A stretch of DNA of 64,000 nucleotides, taken from positions 14,073,001-14,137,000 of the forward strand of contig NC_037094.1 of the NCBI RefSeq assembly GCF_002994745.2. The letters run 5' to 3'. Every line of letters starts with the position of its first letter. Position 1 is the stretch's first letter. Of the stretch, positions 9,819-22,316 are shown piece by piece. This DNA comes from Rosa chinensis. Lineage: Eukaryota; Streptophyta; Magnoliopsida; Rosales; Rosaceae. Under the pieces are notes generated by a model. It made no database searches. It saw nothing but the letters and a program-made list of their open reading frames with translations, and had not been told where the DNA came from. A program made the translations under genes and the position numbers.

Positions 9819-12745
9819 CTAATGAACAAAAGAAAAAAAATTCAATTCATAAATTTAATTGAATATAGTTTCTGATCCTGAACAGTTAATTCTCATCCCC
9901 AATCCTATCATCACTACCATTAACAAAGCCAATCATCCACGAAATGCAAATATAAATTAAAAAAAGGCCACTCTATACCTTAAGATCGAGCAGGGAAGAG
10001 TAGGACTGTCTGCTTAAAGTTGGAGCTCCTCAATGGCATCGAGGAGGGGGTCGGAGGCGTCTAGGGACAGCTGCAAGGTTGGGGGTTTGGAGAGAGACGA
10101 CGGTGGAGGCATTGCTGAGAGGAATTTTGACCTTGAGGTTTGGGCTTGGCATCTGCGGAAGAGTAGATGAAAACAAAATTAAACCTCTAGCATCTCATCC
10201 ACATAAAGGATTATGAATCGACCATCTGGCATACCATCTAATTCCGATATGGTATTAGATCACTATATGTTGACAGAGGCTGGATAATAGATCACTATAT
10301 GTTGACAGAGGCTTCGCCAAGATGATGGATTAGCCGTTTTCTTATTCAAGTAATAGGATTTTGGTTCATTACTTGTGGTAGCATATAGTAAGTTGTAATG
10401 CATTTTGTTACAAAGTTAAGCCAGGGTTGTGAAAAATGGTAGAAAAGGTTGGTGAAGTTTGAAGAGTCAAAGCATAAGGACCTTAGAGATATCATCGGAT
10501 GATGAATACATAATGAAAGAACAAAAGCATCAATGAATAGGCAAAGATAATGAAAAGGTAGCAAGAGATTAGTTTGCATCGTGATTCCTGACATATAGAT
10601 CTTATTGTTTCAAAGCAAATAGAATCCATTTATGTTAACCAAAGAAAGAGGTTTAGTATATGTGCTTTATTTATATATATATATAGAATTTATTTCCTAC
10701 ATTTCTATAGTACTTCAATTCCTGTCAAACATTAATTTGACATAGCGAGCTCATCGCTCAATCTCCTTGTTTCCAAGTCATTCCAACTCAATAGAAGAAA
10801 CTCTCATCGAGCTTATTTGCTTTCTGTTTTCCTCTGATTTAAAGAACAGAAGATTCATCAATAATCAGAAAACAAAACTTAAATACCTGATTCACAGCAG
10901 CACAACCAAGTAAAACCAACTAACAACACCAAAAGAACAACCCAAATACTCCTTTGCATAAAACCTACACAATAAGAACAAAATAATCATCACCATTCAA
11001 ACAACAAAACACCCAAACATCTATAAAAACTGACAATCCAAACCTCAACAAAAACCACCCACTGAAAACCACAAAATCATACCCAAACACATAGAAACCA
11101 AAATCATTACCTCAACAAAACATAAAAACCAAGATCAATTGAAACCCAACCACAACAAAATCCACCGATTCAAAACCAAAAAACTACAAGCATCAATAAA
11201 ACATCACCTCCGATGAAAAACCTCTTCTCCTCCGATGCTTTTCTCTTATCTATAGATTTGGCATGGTAAACATCTAGAAGTCATGGAACTTCTGGAAGGG
11301 ACAGTGGAGGCTAAAAACAGAGAAAGTACACGGGTGGGTTACGATTCTCTGCTCTACGGGTTTCTAGACTTTCTGTGGCAACCCGAAAAGAGATGTGTCG
11401 CTGCCCGTCATGCAACCGCCGTCGATCATCGATTCGTCAAGGAGATTAGGAGAGAAATCTGGGTGAGAGAGGACTGGGTTTCAGAAATTAGATTTGATTT
11501 GAGAGAGGGCCGATTTTTGAGAGGTATAGAGTTTCTGGTTGGCGCAAGAGAGTTTTAGACAGAGAGGTTTGTGGGAATGAAAAACACGAAGCTGCTAGGT
11601 TTTGTGTTATGTCAAAACAGATCGACTTCAAATAAAAAAAGTCAAACACTCCTTATTCAAACAACAAAATTTCTTAGCTTTGTTGTCTGAATAGTTTTAC
11701 ATTCACTGGTCACCGATAGGGTTTGCGCAATTAGGAGGGAAAAGAATTAATCTTGTTGGAGGAAATCTAAACCTTTTGCTAAAAAAAATTTCATCTTTTC
11801 AGACGACATTTAAGTGTCGTCTGAGTCTGACCATATCTTCAAAATGAAACAAGCATGATTTCTCGTTGTAATCAGACAACACATTTAATTTATGTGTCGT
11901 CTGAGTTTAGTCTGAAACACTCAGACGACAGAAAATGACTATTCTGTCGTCTGAACTCTGTTGTCTGATAGCTTTTTTGGCATAGTGTTCTCAACTACAA
12001 CAAATCCAGAAAATAACTAGAAGTACCTTAACAATTAAGGAGAAATTTGAACCCGAATTGTGAATAGTAACCCATAATTTCAAATCTTCTATTCTTCCGT
12101 CTCGGGTCAAATCGCTGTAAAATACTTGGGGAGCATTATCTACTTCCCAAGGCGCTTCCAAGGACTAACGTTTGTCATCAGTGGTGGCCGGAATAGGGAG
12201 AAACCGGAGTTGACCTCAATCTTCTACAGTGACAGTTCTTTTCTTCTCGTTGCTGCACCTTCCACAGTTCAAATTAAGCTACTAAACAAACCAAGAAATG
12301 AAGAGAAGGAAGAGAGCTTTCCAACGACATCTTAAACGTCAAAATCCATCGTCGGATGAAGGAGTTATGGCCGGAAAATGGTGAAGAGGTCGGAGAAGAA
12401 GAGAGAATCGGGGAGAGAGAAGAGAGTGAGCTCGGTAAGTTTCCGGAAATAGAAACTTACTACAGTAACTCGACTATTTATAGACAAATTACCTTAAACA
12501 GTAACTTTACTTTTTCGTCTATAACTTTCGCATACGAATTCCGATTTTTACACACCACATATGACGCCCTCGGTTTAACGTCCTCTACAACTTTCATGAA
12601 GAACATTTTCTCAAATTTTGACCCGAACAAAAAGTCAACTTTTAAGACCCTCTAAAATGTCGAAACGGAGCCAAAAAGTAGATGTAAATGTCGTTTACCG
12701 ATCGAAAGACTCGTAAACTGGTAAATTTAGGTTCGGGACGTTACA

Positions 12746-12758
12746 ATCTCCCCTCCTT
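12746..12758 (-). other. polypurine tract of the LTR element
   Basis: The plus strand reads ATCTCCCCTCCTT directly after the LTR end TTACA. On the minus strand this is AAGGAGGGGAGAT next to TGTAACG, the usual site where plus-strand priming fixes the U3 edge of an LTR retrotransposon. Confidence 0.75.
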
Positions 12759-15700
12759 ATAAAAATTTCGTTCTCGAAATTTCATACTGTTGAATTAGAG
12801 ATGGGTGCACACGCCAATCCATAGTAAACATTCATGAAGATGAACAGCACATCAATCATACAGCAGTGGCGATGATAAGGCACAAAAAAGATGTGCAAGT
12901 CTGCTCAAATCATGTAGAAATTACCTTCAAAACTGATCCAAGACTTGACCAATTAGAACATGGAGATCAACCCTTATAAGAAACAATCCTCTAGTTGAAA
13001 TCTAGCCAATCATTGCGATATGAATAATTCCCACAGTGTTCTTACTAAATTCAGTGTCTTAGGAGATAGATTTACTTTTACTCTTTACTGACAGTCTTTA
13101 ACAACTGGGGGAGAACATCGACAAAACATTATGTTAGAAGCAACCTGAACGAACTACACCTTGAATACTGCATAACGAAAATCAAATCTTCTTTGGTTTA
13201 AGTTTTTTTCTTTGCAATCTTAAGTCAACGACTGAAGCAGCTGATAATTCCGACAATCACAATTACATAAGTACCAAACATATACTTAAAACCCAAATTT
13301 AGCAATGTTCCAAGTCGAATAACCTTGTCTTACCTAACTATGTAGTAGTACATACTCACAAACCCAACTTCAGCGTCATAAATATGTCAGAGACTAGTTC
13401 AGATAATTCATGGTATCAATGTCACAAACTATTTAATTTAAATGGTAGCATTCATAACCTTCCCATGTAACTCGTAAGGTGAAGATCCACTCTGTTCACC
13501 AACAACATGATGATAACTACCAAATGGTCACTAATAACCAACAAGTCCAAAACAAGTAGTTTTCTTATCAACCACCAAGACCACACTTCCTTTTTGTCTA
13601 TTTCTGCTTAGATTTATGGTCAAATGTCGTCCACATAAAGATCCTACAGTTGTCAAATGTATCATAGGATAGCCTTGATCAAACTGATAAGTTCCTAATC
13701 ATGTAGCTTCTTTGACTGCCACAAGGCGACACTCTTCAGGTACCATACACCCGTTCATGCTCAAAATTTCAGTATCAAACTTCTAGCAAAGTAGTTCATT
13801 CTTTCTTCTCCGCGTTTCCAAACCATAATATTCCAAAAATCAACGTCGAACTTGCAAGTACTTGAGTATAGCCAACTCTCCTTGCATGGCTCAAAGCCGA
13901 TATCCCCAGGCGACATGTCTTCGCTAAACTAAGGATAAAGTATATAAAAATCCGCCTTCCAACAACACTTATTCAATAATATTCCAGCTACTACAACAAT
14001 CCAAAAAAAAAACTAATCTGTGCTAACTAAGGTTACACCAAAATTTTCCAAACCTCATCTCACTAAGCATTAATCCAACAACACAACTCAACCATATTAG
14101 CTCAACAATTTAGTACTTCAAGTGTCGGTTGAAATCTTTGATAAAACCCAAGTCCAACAATTAATTTCCAAACTCAACTCCAACATCCTGGTAAGTCATC
14201 GTACCTATAAACCCGTGATGGTGACCGAATATCAATCGTACCAACAACTTTCTATACTTCCCCAAATAAGGGCCACCATACGGTAGAAAGATTGATTAAA
14301 GTGAGAACTAAATCTCAAACAGTTTAACCCATTCCACCAGTAACGGTACCAGAATATGAAATTAATCCAACCACATGGAAATCCAATTCCTCCGTTTAAT
14401 CACCGTTGAAATATGTCACTGCAAAGACAAACCGCATTACGTTTTACCCACATATAACAAGAATTCTGGTCAAACCTTAATCTGAAATATTTTCGGAGCC
14501 AACTGGGGAACTTATTTCCTTGAAGTTATTCCACTAACCACTCTCACAAAATCGCAATCAATTGTCTAGCAAAAGCTTCACCAAGAATCTATCACAATTA
14601 ATCTTCAAGGCTCCATAATTTATAACTCAAATCACACTCTGTATCACACGAAATTCTCCTTGCACTATTATGAATACCCAACGATAACACTACCACTATT
14701 CTCCGATTTTAGGTACAACCATTTCAGCCAAAAAAGGATAACTAATTAAGTACACGCATCGGCACAATCTCATATACAAAAGTTGTTTTTAATCCTCTCA
14801 ATTAAATACTGCTAAACGTCGTAACTCGATTGTAAATCTCTAAGCATGTAACTAAATACTCAAGTTTCAAACATAAAACTATTTCAAAACTTAAATTCTC
14901 TCTATTTCCTTACTCAACACAATCCAAAACTTCAAAAGGATCAACTATAAGTCAATGTATCTAGAATCAATTTCTTCCAGTCTGAACAAAACTAAATCCA
15001 AATATCATGGTCAGGTCAAAGGCCCAAGATAACCAATCATGATTTCCAAAGAATCTCCAACAACTGTCAATGTTATCCCAAATGTCGCCTACTGACTTGG
15101 TTCATAAACTCTTCGCAAGCGTACGAATCGTTGTCAAGTAAGGGAAATATTAAAACCTTGATTATCGTACTTCGGGGATTAGGTGTTGGACCTAACCGAG
15201 GTAATTGGCGCTAGAATAACTTAAAAGCATACAATGAAAAATAAAAATAAAATAAAATAAAGTAAAATAATATTCACAAGGCACCAAGCCTCAGCAATGC
15301 TCGGCTTAGCTCACACTAAGCCTAATCAAAGCCACTAACTTGTAGCCCAAATGAGTTATGCACAATGGAAGGTAGAATTTTGTTTGGGAGTTTTGAATTG
15401 AGAATTAACTAAATTAAATGCAAACTAAAATAAAAGCAAACAACTAATTATCAAGCAAGAAATTCAAATTCGGATTTCAAATTAATGGGAACATGGGAGT
15501 GTCGGGTGATTCACACTAACTCTCTTGCAAATATCGATGTCAATTTCACAAATGCATGCATTTCCTATATGTGTTAAGTCCCGTATTTAGTACCGGTCAA
15601 GGCTACTAAACCAATTATCCTTTCGGTGTATTGATTATGCCGGTTAGGGCCACAATCAACTCTCTAACTTAGGCATTACGCCGGTTAAGGCCGCAATATC

Positions 15701-17461
15701 TAAAATTAGAGGCCTAGAGTGCAAGATAATAGAGACCCAAGCAAGCTTAGCTACAATTAAGCTAGCTAATGGTTACCACACTTAAATCCTAGATGCAACA
15801 AGACCAATAAGTTGTCAATTTATCAATCTATTCATCACAATTGCCCATAACATAATTTCAAAGGGTGACAAAGCCTAGAAACATGCTTCTAAGGACTAAT
15901 AAATTCGGATTTAAAGCATACACAATGAAAATTGCATTTATTAAAATTAAAGCATCAATATTTATACAAGATAAGTTAGGGCTTCACAACCCTAACTCTT
16001 AAAATTGAACTACTCACAACCCATGAGCAAATACATCATCAAATAAATAAGAAATTAAGAGAAATGATAGAGGAGAGAGGAACACAAGCTAGGCTCACAA
16101 TTTGCTATAGGCAAACATAAACCTAACTTGATATTAAGCTCCTACTCTTTACCAAGCCAAAATTTCTTTGTGGTAATGAAGCCTTGATGATGTGTAGTGA
16201 AAACCCCTTGAGTTTCCCTTGAAAGAATGAAAATTGGTGATGAAAATTTAAAATGGGAAGAGAGAGATATGGAGGTGGAGGTGATGTGTCTCGGTGAAGA
16301 AGAAGAAGAGTGGGTAATGGAAAGTTGGGGTCTGCGGCTCTTGGAGAAGAGAGAGGGTTTGAATGAATATATATGTGGTCTCCGTGTGTGGCTGTTTGTC
16401 AAGGGAGAATTGGATGGTGAATAAATGGCTGTGATTAAAGGGGAATATATGATGGCGTATGGCTCATTTCTCCTTGGCTGGGAGACAATGCCAGAATGAA
16501 ACAATGAAAGGAATTGATGTTGGGAAGGACACGTGGCACAACCAAATTGGTCAGGGTAGAATGATTAACTCATTCATAGTTTAATTGATTAATTAAACCA
16601 TTAATTGATGGTTTGATTACCCCACGTGCTGCAGCTCAAAGGCTTAATGAGCCAATTAGGCTTAATTGAGTAATCAAGCTTAATTGAGTAATTAAGCTTA
16701 ATTAACAAATCTCCAATTTCGTCTTTTTTTTTTTCGCAAACTCAAATCTTCACCATTTTCGTGACATTTTATCTCGTTTCCGTAACTCTGCTTATTTTTT
16801 ACAAAATAAATAAAAATGGATTAATTACATAATAATTAACTTGATGATTAACTAATTTATCGTGTTTTAAATACAATTACATGCATAGAAATGCATGTAA
16901 TCACCTACATAACATATCACATCATGTAACACCACTCCTGAAACTTGGTTCAACGTCAGAACCACTAATATTACTAGTTCCATTTACATCAACAATTCTG
17001 ATTCCAAAGCAATTTATAGCAGACAGAGACAGCCCAAAGCTATACCCACTCAACTCTAACAATCAAATACGAAATCGAACTCCAGTCTTGCACCTTAAAC
17101 CTTACCCTAACAAACTTGTTGACATCGAGGGAGAGACAACCATCACATTCCTTCAGATCACATTTCGTAGCATAACTCAAACCTGTAAGGTAATCTAACA
17201 TCACCATCACCAGGAAAAGGTGCAAGACACGTAAACAATCCGATACACAGAGAAATCCCTATGAGGTAGGCGTATAAGAGGCATAGCACCTGAAGGAAAA
17301 TCAACTAATCATGTACCTTACACACTTGATGAATACTTCAGCACCGAAGAGTAAACGATGGGGAACCGCTGCAGTCGGGCCATCACTCGGGAGGTACTGA
17401 GTAACATCAAGCATATAAGGTAACTAGATCGAAACAAGTCTACAGAATCTTACAACCTAAT
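12759..17461 (-). other. internal region of the LTR element, no coding domains seen
   Basis: About 4.7 kb between the polypurine tract and primer site. I looked for gag zinc knuckles, DSG/DTG proteases, YVDD-type RT motifs and HHCC integrases on both strands and saw none; the longest frames are about 120 codons and unremarkable. The part from about 15100 to 16910 differs in character and its end (16800-16905) resembles 20298-20400, so it may be a separate nested repeat. Confidence 0.5.
16142..16910. repeat. AT-rich dispersed repeat, related to 20040-20400
   Basis: The segment 16800-16905 (ATTAATTACATAATAATTAACTTG and onward to ATTACATGCAT) has a clearly similar counterpart at 20298-20400 in the same orientation. 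Adjacent upstream parts of both share TTAATTAA-rich sequence and TTTCCG(T/C)AACTC(T/C)GCTTA. It looks like two diverged copies of one LTR or untranslated element end. No genes are evident. Confidence 0.45.
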
Positions 17462-17473
17462 GCTCTGATACCA
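17462..17473 (-). other. primer-binding site, initiator tRNA-Met
   Basis: The plus strand GCTCTGATACCA is the complement of TGGTATCAGAGC, the standard plant iMet primer site, two bases from the LTR edge at 17476. It shows that reverse transcription ran on the minus strand. Confidence 0.85.
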
Positions 17474-17475
17474 AC

Positions 17476-19644
17476 TGACAGGACCCGCCCCAAATTTCAC
17501 CTTGAAATCCAAAGTGGCCCAGAGGGGCCCACCCTAGAAAAAATTCTACTAAAAAATTTGGCGGAACTCCCTTTAATAGTGGACTACCCAAAACCTATAG
17601 AAAAACATTACAATTCTAAAATAATCAACTCTTAATCTTCTGGAGCCACCCTGCTCCCTATACCACCACACCTCCCATAATACAAAACAATTATGAACTT
17701 AAGAATATTAATCTCAAGGGTTATCAGAGGAATCTAATGTACAGGCGTACAAGCGAATAGAATACAAGATAAATGACCGATACTTTTATAATGCGGAAGC
17801 TATGACCGCTATGCCTCAACCCGATGTACGCTCGACCTCAAGCTAAAGTGGCCTGCAAACTGGGCATTTGAAACCGAAGGGCCCGGGGGAAAACATTTAA
17901 AAACTGTTAGAGTGAGTGGACGAAAATAATTAATTTCGGATGTATAAGTAAAACTTAATGTTTTCCCAAGTTATTCTCTAAAAACTCACATGTAGTAACA
18001 ATCTTGGAAATACTCTTAATCATCATCTTTACTGTAATCTTAATCACGTAAAATAGAACATCTTGCAATCTCTTAAAATCTCCAATCCCTCATATAAGTA
18101 ATCATATTTCAAATATCCTTTTAACAAAACCGACATGCAGCGAGATTTCACAATATTTCTAACTCAATCCTTTTCAAGAAAACTCATTTGATGATTAGAA
18201 AGGACTACTGTCTAATCATCTCATGCCATCTGAGAGAGACTGCCACCCAGATGACGCATCGGAAGAGACTGCCAATCGGAATAAGAGGCGGTGGGTAGAA
18301 GGGACTGCCAACTAGCAGCCACAGGTAGTTAGAAAGGAATGCCAACTGACTACCTCATGTCATCTAGAAGGGACTGCCAACCAAGTGACGCATCGGAAGG
18401 GACTGGCAACAGGATTTAGGAAGCGGTGGGTAGAAGGGACTGCAAACTAGCCACAGGTAGTTAGAAGGGACTGTCAACTGACTACCTCATATCATCTGGA
18501 AGGGACTGCCAACCAGGTGAAGCATCGGAAGGGACTGCTAACCGGGATGTAATCTGGAAGGGACTGCCAACCGAGATGTAATCTGGAAGGGACTGCCGAC
18601 CAGACTATTACCTAGAAGGGACTGCCGACTAGGTAATGCATGCATGCGCTGACTTAGTTGCCTCCTCAATAAACTGGAATCAACCTCCTTAAAATAATTG
18701 ATTTCGGAAAGAAACCCGTTATTAATCCAATAATTCACCGAAAGCATAACTTAAGAATATCTCGATAACTCAAAACTCAATATCTCAATAAATCCTCGAA
18801 AGCATAAATTCTCGGTAAATCAATAAATGCTTTCGGAAAGAAATCTCAATAAAACTTCAAAGCTGATAAGTGCGGAGCTCAAGAAATCTCAATAATTCGA
18901 TCATGCCCAAATATTTGTTAAATCATTCATACTCGTATATCACCATATAAATCGATATTCGAAATCATTAATTCTCACAATATTTTCTTAATCAATCACT
19001 TTCGGAAAATCATTTCCCAACTCAAGAACTCATAAATAAATAGCTTGAAAATCTATTGAAAGCCCTCGGGAAGGAAATCCACTAATAATCCCGTAACTCA
19101 TAGAGCATACTAAATCTGAAGAAATCAAGCTCATAAAATCATAACACTCAATAATTCAAATAATAAATTAAACCTCTATTAGAAAATAATAATATACTGC
19201 ATGCACATTTAATTTAAAATAAATGTCCACTCACAGTACTATTTAGGCGACCACGCTACCGGTTTCCCACGTCGAGCAGTAGTTGGAACGTCGCCCTGTA
19301 TACAATTATAATTCGTGAATAACAATCCGGAAATTAAATACGGTTCCCACATCAAATCCTCATAAATTAACATTTCTATTTCTTCTCTGATTAAACCAAA
19401 ACTTTATCATTTGCACCAATTCTTTAATTGAAGGTTTCTAGGGAAAAACTGAGAGAAATCCGATAGTGGAATTCTCATACATCAATAGCCAAACTATTGA
19501 ACTTCGGAAATTCTGATTAATATCCAAACCTCCTCTAATTTCCACCAAACACCTATCCAAAAAGTCGTAACAATATATACTATCCAACATACCAAAACAA
19601 CTTACCAGGAACGGCCGGACACGCCCTCACGCGCCGCCACAAGC
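17476..19644 (-). repeat. 5' LTR (truncated copy) of the minus-strand LTR element
   Basis: This is the second copy of the LTR, collinear with 2750-4880, with scattered substitutions and small indels. Homology stops after CGCCGCCACAAGCG at 19644, and hAT-like terminal sequence follows at once. The divergence between the copies shows that this insertion is old compared with the Copia element at 42154. Confidence 0.8.
18205..18640. repeat. LTR-internal minisatellite, second copy
   Basis: This is the counterpart of the array at 3480-3870 in the 5' LTR. It carries the same GGGACTGCCAAC core with unit gains and losses relative to the other LTR. Confidence 0.75.
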
Positions 19645-19755
19645 GTGTCGGGTACTGTACCAAGACTTCGGTTACCGACAGTGTTGGGTACCAACTTCTT
19701 TGGCTCGGCACGGATTCGGTTAGTTGGTTTGTCTCGGTTGAAAATATCAGCCCTA
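19645..19755. mobile_element. hAT-like terminal fragment
   Basis: The fragment starts where LTR homology stops and ends CAGCCCTA at 19748-19755, the same terminal octamer as the hAT element ending at 37030. The interior has the GTTCGG/CGGTTAG-type subterminal strings. No matching opposite end or TSD was found, so it is a remnant marking the breakpoint that removed the rest of the 5' LTR. Confidence 0.45.
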
Positions 19756-19756
19756 C

Positions 19757-19802
<46 letters not shown>
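19757..19802. repeat. TA microsatellite
   Basis: A run of about 22 AT units directly after the hAT-like end. Confidence 0.9.
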
Positions 19803-19804
<2 letters not shown>

Positions 19805-21490
19805 GCGGCTGTGTGGTGTGTGTTAGGGAAGAGATAAAAAGGTCAGCACGTGTATGGTGTGGATTGGCAAAGAAGGAAGACTAAATGAAATGGTGAATGG
19901 TGAGACGTGACTGGTCCGTGTAAAGAAGAATGAAGGGGCTCATGGCTGGTGCACACGTGTGGAAAAAAAAAGGGCATGCTAAGCAACCTTAATTAAGGAA
20001 GGTGCTGCATGTGCATGAAGTGCATGACTAATTGACTACAACATAACTTGATTAATTAAGTTATTAATCAATTGATTAATTAACTTAATTAATTAAGATC
20101 CATTATTTATTTATTTTTTTTCCTTCAGTTCTTTTCTCTTCTTCTTGCAATTTCGCACATACTTTCGGAGATACTCCTTTGATGGCATTGAACATAGTTG
20201 ACTCGCATTGACTATTTCGTCCTTTTGTCGGAAACTCCAATTTGCTCCAATTTTCCACAATTTTCTCTTGATTTCCGCAACTCCGCTTAGTTCCTACACA
20301 ATGAATAAAAGTGAATTAATTACATAATAATTGACTTGAGGATTAACTTATTTCTAGTATTTTAGACACAATTACATGCATATAAATACGTGTAATCAAC
20401 CACCCATCAATTCCACAACCACCTCAACACTACTAACCTTCACCAGCTACTCAAGGATTCATCATCTCTACACCATTAAGGAGAATGAGGAGCAAGGAGG
20501 AGGAGACAACCACCACAACATCACACCGACATGGGAGACCCATCTCTACCACCACTTCCCTCACCATCAATAGTCATTTCTTACTCTGTATCTCCCTCTA
20601 ATTACTTGATGTATTGTAGTATGTTGAAGCTTGTTTATTTAGTTATAAGTAAGCAGTTTACTTGTTGGGGCTAGGGTTGAAAGTCCTAGCCAATTTTGCT
20701 TGTAATTGATGTTTTGTTTATGGTTTGATGAAATTCATGTTTTCACCTTCACATGCTCAATCAAAATTTGAATGCATTTACTTAGACCTAATTAATTTAA
20801 GTTAATGTGTTTGCCATGACACAAAGTTTTTTTGCTAAGAGATTGATTACCTTTAGGCAAAAGAAAGCATGAAAGCACATCATGAGTGCATGTGAGGGTA
20901 GTGAACTAAAATCACTTAGAGATAGAATTGGTTTGCTTGCTTGGTTATCTAAATTGTAAGATTTATGCATTTAGGGGCAAAGGATTGAGACCTATCCGGT
21001 AATTGAATTTGTTCGTAGGTAGTTAACTCTAAACTTATCCGGTTAGAGTTAATAAAATCAAAGGAGTTTAGGCCTTAGTAGTCTTATCAAGATGCTAAGA
21101 AGATAATTTGACAATAGGTTTAGGCGTTTAGCATCATTCATATTCAATTGCATTGTTGCATCAAGGGTGGTTAGTGATAGACAATCCAAACCCTAACTCT
21201 CGTCCATTTTTCTACAACCTTAGCTTAACTAGTCTTAGTTTACTTTTCTTGCATTTAGTTTAGTTAATCAACCAATCATTCAAACAAACAAATAAACATT
21301 CACTATCTATTTGTGCATAACATCATTCACTTGCCACAATTTGTAATGAGCTTAATTTGGTTATGTGAACTTGTAAATTGCCACATTATTCATGATCCAT
21401 TCTTTCTTGTTTTCCTTAAGTTTTCCCTAACTAGTTCGACATCATTTCTTAATCCCCCTATTCTATAACTTAGACCTTATACCTAAGGGT
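19803..21490. other. non-coding AT-rich repeat sequence
   Basis: There is no supportable gene. The part 20040-20400 resembles 16560-16905. The stretch 20640-21450 has the look of an LTR or untranslated leader: short frames only, TTAATTAA-rich, with phrases like CTTATCCGGTTAGAGTTAA. I could not find paired ends. Confidence 0.4.
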
Positions 21491-21499
21491 GGCTTTAAT

Positions 21500-22316
21500 G
21501 CTAACAAGAACCCTCGATCCTCTCTGCCTCCGCCTCTTTCGGGTAGTGCTTCCCACCATGATTGATCATGGTGCACTGTCTGCACCTACCCAACAGCCTC
21601 TCAAGGCTGAAATGTAAGGTAAGGACGTCAACCAGAGAAACCCTAACCTTACGATCCTATCGAATATGATGATAGATCTACAGCACAAGTCGGACCCTCG
21701 CCATACCGCGCCTTAACGCAGCCTGATCTACCTGCAGTACTTCCCCGATCGTTTACCCTACTAGCCAGAGTGCCAGACAGTTAGTTCCATCAAAATCACC
21801 AGAGGAACCCCCTGTAATTCCACCCAGATCCACACCATGTCCAACCGAACCGCCATGATATCGAAAAAGCCATCATAGTCGTTAAGCAGAATCATGAATC
21901 TCTGAAAACCTCAATGACCACCTTTCTTCACCCTAGCAAGATCCTATTTATGGGTGAAGGTGAAAAGAAACTGATTAGCCATGGGTTGGACGTTAACGGT
22001 CCCTGTCCATCTCCACATTGATCTAACAGCGCTCCGGAATGAGTCCACCACCACAAATTTACTGGTGTTCAGGGTCCCCACCAAGTAAAAGTTTCTCACC
22101 AAAAACTTCTTCCTCGGAACTCGGAGGTTTCCCAAGTCCACCGGCACTTCCCCCCGTCTTTGAGCAATAGTCGTGACGCTAATCTGGTCGTCATCGAAGC
22201 TATTACTGCAACCATGAAAAGAGGACGCCGCCTAACCCAAATCTCAGAAAAAGAAAATCCTAACCCCAATAGAGCGTTAGGAAAGGGAGCGAGAGAGAAA
22301 GTCGCGGTATTTTTTT
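21500..22316 (-). pseudogene. LINE (L1-type) 5' fragment with DUF4283-like ORF1 start
   Basis: On the minus strand, after a GC-rich leader, one frame reads FLVRNFYLVGTLNTSKFVVV, then SMWRWTGTVNVQPMANQFLF up to a stop. It then continues as RVKKGGH-stop-GFQRFMILLNDYDG and VWIWVELQGVPL. This is the DUF4283 region of plant LINE ORF1 proteins: a W-x-x-x-G-x-V-x-V core, then a stretch equivalent to GPW-x-F and WV-x-L-x-GVPL. It has at least two in-frame stops. Only the 5' end is present, the reverse of usual LINE 5' truncation, so the 3' part was lost by a later rearrangement. Confidence 0.6.

Larger units (their letters stand above)
4974..11987 (-). mobile_element. Pack-CACTA (En/Spm-type) element carrying MADS-box and GIF exons
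   Basis: The termini are CACTATGCCAGAAAAGC on the left and, inverted, CACTATGCCAAAAAAGC on the right, with a 3-bp target duplication TTC at 4971-4973 and 11988-11990. Subterminal regions (about 4990-5800 and 11780-11965) contain many direct and inverted copies of CAGACGACAG/CTGTCGTCTG, the typical transposase-binding array of this superfamily. No TNPA/TNPD-type transposase is visible, so the element is non-autonomous. All recognisable exons lie on the minus strand: MIKC* MADS exons at 9053-9114 and 8839-8935, a GIF exon at 7294-7370 and a terminal exon at 6145-6239. The element is inserted in the 3' LTR of the 2750-19644 element. Confidence 0.88.
2750..12745 (-). repeat. 3' LTR of the minus-strand LTR element, split by CACTA
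   Basis: The LTR runs TGACAGG...GTTACA on the plus strand (TGTAACG...CCTGTCA in sense). The stretch 2750-4973 matches 17476-19644 up to 4880 and is followed by a 7014-bp CACTA insertion with TSD TTC. The remainder, 11991-12745, ends exactly at the polypurine tract. The 3' LTR therefore supplies the ~0.8 kb (4881-4973 plus 11991-12745) missing from the 5' copy. Confidence 0.8.
2750..19644 (-). mobile_element. LTR retrotransposon (Gypsy-like LTRs, no coding domains seen), 5' LTR truncated
   Basis: Two long direct repeats, 2750-4880 and 17476-19644, are nearly identical and share a terminus beginning TGACAGGACCCGCCCC on the plus strand. Read on the minus strand, LTRs would run from TGTAACGTCCCGAACC to GGGGCGGGTCCTGTCA. 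A tRNA-iMet primer-binding site lies next to the repeat at 17476, and a purine tract lies next to the other end at 12745, which fixes the orientation. The 3' LTR is 2750-12745 and is interrupted by a CACTA element; without it and its TSD copy the LTR is about 2979 bp. The 5' LTR loses homology after 19644, so about 0.8 kb and the TSD are gone. The internal region (12746-17475) shows no gag, protease, RT or integrase motif, so this looks like a LARD-type non-coding derivative. Gypsy affiliation rests on LTR style only. Confidence 0.8.

Noticed and set aside
11283..11558. 91-codon plus-strand ORF inside the CACTA element
   Set aside because: Arg/Glu-rich and opposite to the captured exons; probably the promoter side of the minus-strand transcript read backwards. 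No family recognised.
16142..16504. 120-codon minus-strand ORF
   Set aside because: Ser/Pro-rich composition comes from a GA/CT-rich stretch; it overlaps an equally plausible plus-strand frame.
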